Assembly: GCA_034766995.1 (NCBI GenBank)
Contig: CM068317.1
Coordinates: 29,572,501 to 29,636,500 of the forward strand
Reading direction: 5' to 3'
DNA: 64,000 nucleotides
Origin: Acanthacorydalis orientalis
Taxonomy: Eukaryota > Arthropoda > Insecta > Megaloptera > Corydalidae
How positions within the stretch are numbered: the stretch's first letter is position 1; every line of letters begins with the position of its first letter. Shown in pieces: positions 57,195-64,000 of this stretch. The notes below the pieces were generated by a model, which was not told where the DNA came from, did no database searches, and saw only the letters and a program-made list of their open reading frames with translations. The position numbers were made by a program, and so were the translations under genes.

Positions 57195-57665
57195 TTGGTT
57201 GAGATGAAATAGTGTGTTCCTGTAATATGTTATTGTATCCTTTTTTATTTCACATTTCATTAATTGAGACATAATCGACATCTCTGTCTACTAAAAAAAG
57301 TATTCATGAATAATAATTTCTGTAATAATCCACTAGTGTCCTGAATGGTTGACATAATCAGGTGAAACTCATCTCTCTATGCTGGTGGTCTGAATCTAAA
57401 CTCTATATTTTGACCAATCAGTTTGAATCCTAAAATTTCATCAGTTTCATCAATTCCTAAAATTTTACTTCATTACAGGATGATAAGGACCTAGTTATCG
57501 ACACGCATTTAAATCTCAAAAAACAACAACAGCCTTGACTTAATTTATCTATGATCTAATGCTGAAAAATTTAGGTTTTTATTCACAGGGCGTAATAAAA
57601 TTTTATGATTAACACACAACTACATAACTTATCATTTTTAAATTGTCATTTAACTGACAATCAGA
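57195..57665. other. AT-rich non-coding sequence
   Basis: No gene or element was recognised. Confidence 0.55.
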
Positions 57666-57671
57666 AATGAA

Positions 57672-57944
57672 CATTGTTTATAAACGAATTCAGAATGAAT
57701 TTTTCTCATAATCGCATTTCGATGACGATTCTGTCATCTTCAGAGTGCCAAGGTACACAATCTGGATTTCTCTGTAACTTAGGGTCTTCAGAATGATGTT
57801 AACGGTATCGAAATGCACATAAGCAACAATCAAAACATGATCAATAACGATTTATTGAACATCTTTGACGAAAAGAAATGTTTGATTTATTGGGCGAAAA
57901 TTGAACTAATTCGTGAAAATGAATTTAGCAACAGTGTCAGAATT
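57672..57944. repeat. Family P palindromic repeat, copy 16 (both arms)
   Basis: The left arm has cgcatttcgatgacgattct, gtcatcttcagagtgccaag and gtacac. The right arm has ttcagaatgatgttaacggt, atcgaaatgcacataagcaa, caatcaaaacatgatcaata, gatttattgaacatctttga and acagtgtcagaattg. The two central halves pair well. Confidence 0.8.
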
Positions 57945-58140
57945 GTTTGCATCTTCATGTATATACAATTATTAATTTTAAAAATATTCAATCATATTAT
58001 TTTTATTTGCATAAAAATTCGTTAAGGCACTTCTTTTCAAGTTATTTATTAAATGAAGCTAAACGAAATAACATATTATAACTAATATTGCCGACAATAA
58101 GAATTATAACCTGTAATTATATTATAAAGTAAATATTATA

Positions 58141-58146
58141 CATATA

Positions 58147-58202
<56 letters not shown>
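58141..58202. repeat. (TA)n microsatellite
   Basis: A TA run with one TACA break. Confidence 0.97.
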
Positions 58203-58210
<8 letters not shown>

Positions 58211-58237
58211 AACTTGATGAGGGATATTAAATCCTTT

Positions 58238-58445
58238 TCTCGTTCATCCAAAATCCGCATCTATAATGATCGACCGTGAAAAACAAACACGCGACGCATG
58301 GATCAACACCATCGACCGCTTTGATTTTTGATTTTATGTTGTATTGTTTTTGGCACATTGATTACGCCGGTTCGGTCGTTAATTGTAAGGTGTATGGGTG
58401 TAGCGAGCAGAATAGCTATCCCACTTGATTTGGTTCGAATTATGT
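58238..58445. promoter_or_regulatory. GC-richer block, candidate conserved non-coding DNA
   Basis: cacgcgacgcatggatcaac, gattacgccggttcggtcgt and gggtgtagcgagcagaatag stand out in composition. A weak A-box/B-box-like pair (tgtagcgagcag ... ggttcgaatta) is not enough for a tRNA call. No reading frame was recognised. Confidence 0.22.
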
Positions 58446-58556
58446 AAATTGATCGACGTGAAAAGAAAATATATAGTGTACGAAAAAAATATTTAGTGAA
58501 ATAAACATAGATTACAAATTTGAGGTTTAATTTTCAAGGTTATTCACATTTATAGT

Positions 58557-58557
<1 letters not shown>

Positions 58558-58598
<41 letters not shown>
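58558..58598. repeat. (TA)n microsatellite
   Basis: A TA run ending in TATG. Confidence 0.97.
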
Positions 58599-58599
<1 letters not shown>

Positions 58600-58749
58600 A
58601 ATCATATATTTTATTTAATTGCAATTCTTTAATTAATATACATTTGAAAATATATAACTTAAACTAAGTCGATATTATAAATATAAAAGAATGCAATGGT
58701 TTTGGTTAATAATTCATTAACATTCAAACCGTAATCAATAAACAAACAC

Positions 58750-59013
58750 AGGACTGAATTATTTTTCATACGATAAATCACAAAAAAAAATCTTATTAAA
58801 AATGTTGAATAAACGATCGAATATGTTAAAAAAATAGATTTTACTGTAGCTTCTTGCTCTGAAGATAATGATATTGGTATCTAAATGCGCATAAGCAATA
58901 ATGAAAAATGATTAAAATTAATTTATTGAACATTTTTGATCAGAAAAATTGTTTTTAATTTATGAAGTGTGGAAATAATTCATTTGTGAATGTTTAGATA
59001 CGGTGTCAGAATT
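58750..59013. repeat. Family P palindromic repeat, copy 17 (both arms)
   Basis: The left arm is diverged (aggactgaattatttttcat, cacaaaaaaaaatcttatta, aaaatgttgaataaacgatc). The right arm is good (gctctgaagataatgatatt, ctaaatgcgcataagcaata, aatttattgaacatttttga tcagaa, aataattcatttgtgaatgt and cggtgtcagaatt). Confidence 0.75.
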
Positions 59014-59100
59014 TTATGGTGGCAATAGATAAATGTCTTTCATATCTTAAAGACTTATAACTCTGAAAAAGGAACATAAAAAATTCTGTTATAGTTTATA

Positions 59101-59427
59101 ATGGAGTACTTTGAAAAGACATTTTATGGCAACAAGTTGGGTCCTGTTTGTGGAGTTTGTGACCGAATATGGTTTCAAAATAATTTAAACGGCCAAATGC
59201 AGCTATTTTGCAATTCTTACAACAGGAATTTACAGATGAAGACGTTCAACGGTTCATGTTGTGCTCAAACTGCATGCACATTAGTAAAGCAAAGAAAGGT
59301 GCTAACGTTGAGTAAAATTAACAGTTTCGCGTATCCGCCGAAGCCAATACACTTGCCACTCAACTATATCGAGATGTTTCTTTTTCAACTAATGCTTTTA
59401 CACAGAGCATGTCAGAACAATAGTTAG
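59101..59427 (+). pseudogene. Helitron-associated N-terminal domain relic (DUF6570-like)
   Basis: The 108-codon frame starts YFEKTFYGNKLGPVCGVCDR, then IWF and NNLNG, followed later by CCAQTACTLVKQRKVLTLSK and INSFAYPPKPIHLPLN. The F(K)xxGPxxxCxVCxRLWF(...)CxxC(...)SxxNxFxYPPxPxxLPxL layout is that of the domain which precedes the Helitron replicase in many invertebrates. The expected ISPRxPFMQIR after it is distorted (FQLMLLHRACQNNS). The Met is the first in frame. It is a decayed copy, not a host gene. Confidence 0.7.
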
Positions 59428-59685
59428 TGACTGGCCCTGCGATCCCAACATACCCCTTCTGCTCACCGAGGACTTTAACATTGATGCGTCGAACAATCGT
59501 CTGAAACAGTTTCTCAACGACAAGTTCAGATTGGTCTTGGACACGTATCCAACTGACTTCACAATTTTAAAGAATACCACTACAGACTTAATGTTCTCTA
59601 GAGATATAAGTGTAACATGTAAATCTTACATGTTATATTACTCGTTTAACAAAGTTGTACAAATTAGTCAGCATTGTGAGAAATA
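59425..59685 (+). pseudogene. Helitron-associated endonuclease-like C-terminal relic
   Basis: In another plus frame the strand reads LLLTEDFNIDASNNRLKQFL, then NDKFRLVLDTYPTDFTILKN, TTTDLMFSRDISVTCKSYML and YYSFNKVV. The (G)DFNxD(...)NxxxxxFLxxxFxL(...)TTxxxTxIDxxFSR(...)YxSYFSYHxPV pattern is an endonuclease/exonuclease/phosphatase-type end found in Helitron and related invertebrate elements. The Gly before DFN is Glu, and the usual His near the end is Asn. It was joined to the N-terminal piece by a large deletion. Confidence 0.65.
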
Positions 59686-60080
59686 AATAAAAAGACACAA
59701 GTTTGTTGTGCTCATTTCTTTCTTACCAACTCTACAAACACCATGCCCCGACAACACCGCTTAGGTAAGACGTTTTCCACCAAAAACCTCAGCAGTAGTG
59801 ACTCCGACACTACCTACCATTTTTTTTTTAATAACGCAAGTGTATTAATTTTGTTGCCTACCATATCTTGTCGCTACTATATGATAGATCAAATTTAATA
59901 TTGGGACCCCTTTATACTCTTGATAATTATTGAAGACACCACGGACATTTTATTTACTTGAGTTACATCTGTGGATATTATAATATATTCGAATAATATT
60001 ATTTGAAAATGTTCTGTTACATAAGACACAATGAAGTAAGATTTCTCTAAACGTGGATGACTGAATAAACTGGCATTTTT

Positions 60081-60204
60081 ATCACAATAAAAAAAAGATC
60101 AACAATAATTTACTGAACATTTTACTAGAATATTTTTTTGTGGTTTTTGAGGTAAAAAAAGAATTAATTTATGAAAGTGATTTTAGCCACATTGTTAAAA
60201 TTGT
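60081..60204. repeat. Family P repeat, right arm (copy 18)
   Basis: aagatcaacaataatttact, gaacattttactagaatat, ttttgtggtttttgaggtaa and gaattaatttatgaaagtga, then agccac. It lacks the left half. Confidence 0.65.
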
Positions 60205-60535
60205 ATTGTGACAACGATGTAACTAATGAACTTCTATAAAGCCGAGTGAGAAATATTTTTCATCATATTTTCGTTTTTTATTGACAGTTTCGCCCAATTT
60301 TCTTGGAATACATCGCTTCATTTAATGAGTAAGAAAACTCTCTGATATACCAGATTAACCTTCCAACATCTTTAGACGTAAACAGTGCAGCTGTTGAAAA
60401 AGCGAGTCATTTAATCTTCCTTTTTTAAGCCAATTATCCGTCCTTAAATATAAGAAAAACATAAAATGTTATTGCATAATAAGATAATAATGTATATTTT
60501 ATTCTTGTTATTTCTACGAAGAAACGAGGGAAACT
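60205..60535. other. AT-rich non-coding sequence
   Basis: No gene or element was recognised. Confidence 0.5.
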
Positions 60536-60540
60536 TTTGG

Positions 60541-61130
60541 ATTTTCTGTAGATTAGCGTTTTGTAGCTGATGGAATCGCAATTAAAATGCTAAAAATCAA
60601 CAATTAAAAATGATGAGTTATCAGGGCCGGATTTACACTAGGTGCTGTCCTCGGGCCACCAATCAAATGCCGTCCCCTCCCCTCTCCCAATTTTTGTCTA
60701 AATGAATTATGAGAAATCCATGATTGTTGGCAATTTTGAGAACATTTCAACAGAAAAGAATTTAATGATCACTAAAAAATTTGTAAAATTTCCACTCATT
60801 TAACTTATTTAAAAAATGCAAATTATGAAGTTATGTTACATAAATTTCGAAAACAAACTTTGAACTTCAAAAATGTTTAGTTTAATTTTTTATTTTACAT
60901 TTGAGGTACCTGTAAATCGAAATTATGATTGAAAATAAAAAAATTCAGCTTTTCAAAATTTGTCGCCCTTTAAAATTAGTTGTTTCTCAAAATTTACCAC
61001 CCTGAGCAGTAGCCCATGTTGCTCTTGTCTAAATCCTACATTGTCAGTAATCATTTATTAAACATTTCTTATCATAACATATTTTTGTGAGTAGTAGAAC
61101 AAAAATTTATTGAATAATTTGTGAAATAAG
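60541..61130. repeat. Family P repeat, right arm (copy 19), split by a hAT MITE
   Basis: 60541-60621 carries attttctgtagattagcgtt, tgtagctgatggaatcgcaa and aatcaacaattaaaaatga. The arm resumes at 61044 with tcagtaatcatttattaaac atttcttatcat and ends ttgtgaaataag. Removing the insertion restores the usual right-arm order. Confidence 0.75.
60622..61043. mobile_element. hAT-type MITE (422 bp)
   Basis: The left end cagggccggatttacactag and the inverted right end caatgtaggatttagacaag resemble the CAGGGCCGGATTTA ends of a widespread hAT group. The 8-bp flanks tgagttat (60614-60621) and tcagtaat (61044-61051) agree at 6 of 8 positions. The host repeat is known from other copies, which confirms where the insertion begins and ends. 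There is no coding sequence. Confidence 0.82.
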
Positions 61131-61134
61131 AAAC

Positions 61135-62401
<1,267 letters not shown>

Positions 62402-62441
<40 letters not shown>
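62402..62441. repeat. (TA)n microsatellite
   Basis: An uninterrupted TA run. Confidence 0.97.
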
Positions 62442-62443
<2 letters not shown>

Positions 62444-62444
62444 C

Positions 62445-62808
62445 ATTAAAAAAAGTATTTTTCTCCGATACTGTCTCCTTTTAATATATTTATTACATCT
62501 GTTGATAAATTTTCCTAACCGACCATTAATTTAAAAATTTCTTTTTAGTTTTTAAATGTTTGTTTATTACATCCGTTGAAAATGATTTATTATAGGATAA
62601 CATTTTTTAAATTTGAATACAAATTTGTATTACTAATAACGAAAACTGAGCTGTAGACTGTATAAAGGATTTCAACAAGTTGAACGAATGAAGAGAAAAT
62701 ATTTTAATATATGTACGAATCAGTCGGTGCGTAATAAACAATTTTTCAGTCGCAGAGTATCTGCATTTTAAAGAAAAATGCAAATTGATGTTCTTTAACA
62801 ATTTTTAA
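62445..62808. other. AT-rich non-coding sequence
   Basis: No gene or element was recognised. Confidence 0.55.
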
Positions 62809-62810
62809 CA

Positions 62811-62970
62811 GATTTTTTAGCGGTCTGAAGATAATGGCTTCATCGTCGAAATGCGCACAAACAACAATCAGAACAATCAATAACAATTTATTGAACATTT
62901 TTGACTAGAAAACATTTTTTACGTTTTGTAGGATGAAAAAATAATTCATTTGTTAAAATTTTTCAATTTG
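62811..62970. repeat. Family P repeat, right arm (copy 20)
   Basis: attttttagcggtctgaaga, taatggcttcatcgtcgaaa, tgcgcacaaacaacaatcag, ttattgaacatttttgacta gaaaac and aataattcatttgttaaaat. Confidence 0.75.
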
Positions 62971-63214
62971 TGTAAACAATTTAACATCTGTGCAGTTATT
63001 TATAGTTTACTTTTTTGTAAAAGAAAAATAAACTTTTATCTAAAACGGATTACCACCTTCCTTGAGATACAAATAAGTACATATCGTTTGTTAATGTAGA
63101 TTGATAATACCATATTTAAGTTCGTATATTTTTTCCGAATAGTAGTTCGAGTAAAAGTAAAATACACTTTATGTTTTGTCTGTGTCATTTAGAATGTAAA
63201 AACATTGTCAATAT

Positions 63215-63217
63215 AAT

Positions 63218-63292
<75 letters not shown>
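63215..63292. repeat. (TA)n microsatellite
   Basis: A TA run with one ATTTAT break. Confidence 0.97.
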
Positions 63293-63439
63293 CATTGTAA
63301 GAAATAGTTTTATAGGCTTATGTTATTAAAAACTGTTTCATTTTGATAATTAAAATCTATATAAATATATTTATTACCAAAAGAATGGATTTTTTTTTAT
63401 TTTTTTTTTTAGTAATTCCTAATATCCACTTTTCTATGC

Positions 63440-63501
63440 TTCTCTGTATTATTTAAAGTCGCTAAATTACTTTGGCGAGGGTGAGGTTTGAGAACCACTA
63501 G
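63440..63501 (-). mobile_element. Solitary hAT-type terminus
   Basis: On the minus strand ctagtggttctcaaacctca is close to the CAGTGGTTCTCAAACC ends of many hAT elements. No partner terminus lies within a few kb, so this is a truncated end or an element cut off by later insertions. Confidence 0.5.
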
Positions 63502-63569
63502 TCCTCTTGTCTATATAGAAATAGGTAAAATTCATTAACTGATTATTTTTTTAATTAAATAAATTAAAA

Positions 63570-63945
63570 TATTCAATTCAGATGTTGAATCGATTTGTCT
63601 ATTGAATTTTCTCTCATTTTTTAATCTCCAGGTAATTTCCTCAATAAATGATTCATCTTTGCAAAAAAATTGATCTAGATAAAAACATACTGTACAACTT
63701 TTTCTATTGCTTTTTATTTAAATTCTCTGAGTCAATCAAACTTATGAACCGTGTCATTTCTTTCACTGTAGTTCATGTTGAGACCTACTTTTCAATTGCC
63801 CTCGTCTAATATTTTATTTATTTGTTTTGTTCCAAAAAAGATTTGCCAAAGATTACAGTATCATCAGAGAATCGGAAATCGTCTTTCATTTTTATTCCAT
63901 TATCTTCTTAGTACAATTTTCTGAACTCAGACATTTAAAAAAAAT
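63570..63945 (-). pseudogene. RTE-type reverse transcriptase fragment
   Basis: On the minus strand, starting near 63945, the frame reads EFRKLY, a stop, EDNGIKMKDDFRFSDDTVIF, GKSFLEQNK. FSDD replaces the usual F/YADD catalytic motif of RTE-clade reverse transcriptases, which follows a GIxxxxxxxxxLRFADD layout. Further on, in shifted frames, come GLNMNYSER (the GLxMNxxKT motif) and FCKDESFIEEITWRLKNERK (the start of the thumb region). HLR before FSDD is shortened. Several stops and frameshifts make it a pseudogene. It belongs to the same broad clade as the tail at 17011-17355. Confidence 0.65.
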
Positions 63946-64000
63946 ATCATTTAAACACACTAAAACATAGTAGTACTGTCCAGTGGAAGTTTTATATTAA

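Larger units (their letters stand above)
59101..59890 (+). mobile_element. Helitron-like element remnant
   Basis: Two pieces of Helitron-associated coding sequence follow each other on the plus strand with the replication initiator (HUH) and helicase parts missing. The ends could not be fixed; no clear TC...CTRR ends with a hairpin were identified. 59720-59820 is GC-richer, with ATGCCCCGACAACACCGC, and may belong to it. Family P copies flank it on both sides. Confidence 0.6.

Noticed and set aside
58380..58445. tRNA gene
   Set aside because: Only weak A-box-like and B-box-like words; no acceptor or anticodon stem can be formed by eye.

Overview
The window is very AT-rich nuclear DNA from a eukaryote, most likely an insect. 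The evidence for an insect is indirect: several mariner lineages (one mauritiana/Mos1-like, others with termini like the cecropia subfamily), piggyBac-like, pogo-like, hAT, Helitron and RTE remnants, in a sequence crowded with (TA)n microsatellites. I found no complete host gene, no confident host coding exon, and no tRNA or rRNA gene. The order and species stay open. The window reads as an intergenic region or a very large intron.

Layout. 0-5 kb: a CpG-richer block (about 0.9-1.26 kb), a second GC-richer block near 2.9 kb, and three copies of a palindromic repeat that I call family P. 5-11 kb: a piggyBac-type MITE candidate, an internally deleted cecropia-like mariner (5.39-6.18 kb), a weak candidate exon near 8.85 kb, and a nearly full-length but dead mauritiana-like mariner (9.84-11.02 kb). 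11-16 kb: P copies, TA arrays and a few GC-richer blocks. 16.48-17.90 kb: a three-level nest in which an RTE retrotransposon fragment sits inside the zinc-finger coding end of a deleted piggyBac-like element, which itself sits inside a mariner. 18-31 kb: another deleted mariner at 20.36-20.92 kb, more P copies, and the first copy of a second unknown repeat family (Q) at 27.8-28.5 kb. 31.4-32.3 kb: a hAT remnant that keeps the transposase C-terminal end, both terminal repeats and near-matching 8-bp target duplications. 35-41 kb: fragments of a further mariner/IS630 lineage, a 518-bp deleted mariner, and a possible piggyBac-like element. 45.65-46.04 kb: the clearest CpG-rich block, a candidate promoter or first exon. 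47.7-53 kb: Q copy 2, a 1.2-kb decayed mariner and a 1.14-kb pogo-like element. 56-61 kb: a 406-bp hAT-type element, a 140-bp piggyBac MITE, Q copy 3, a Helitron remnant, and a hAT MITE inserted in a P copy. Right edge: a decayed RTE reverse transcriptase fragment.

The elements do not work together as a system. Every transposase relic carries deletions, stops, frameshifts or lost catalytic residues. The most original signal is family P: about 20 diverged copies, many of them long near-palindromes, with no coding content. Next come the nested insertions, which give a relative age order, and family Q. All family assignments rest on motif recognition by eye; no database search was run.
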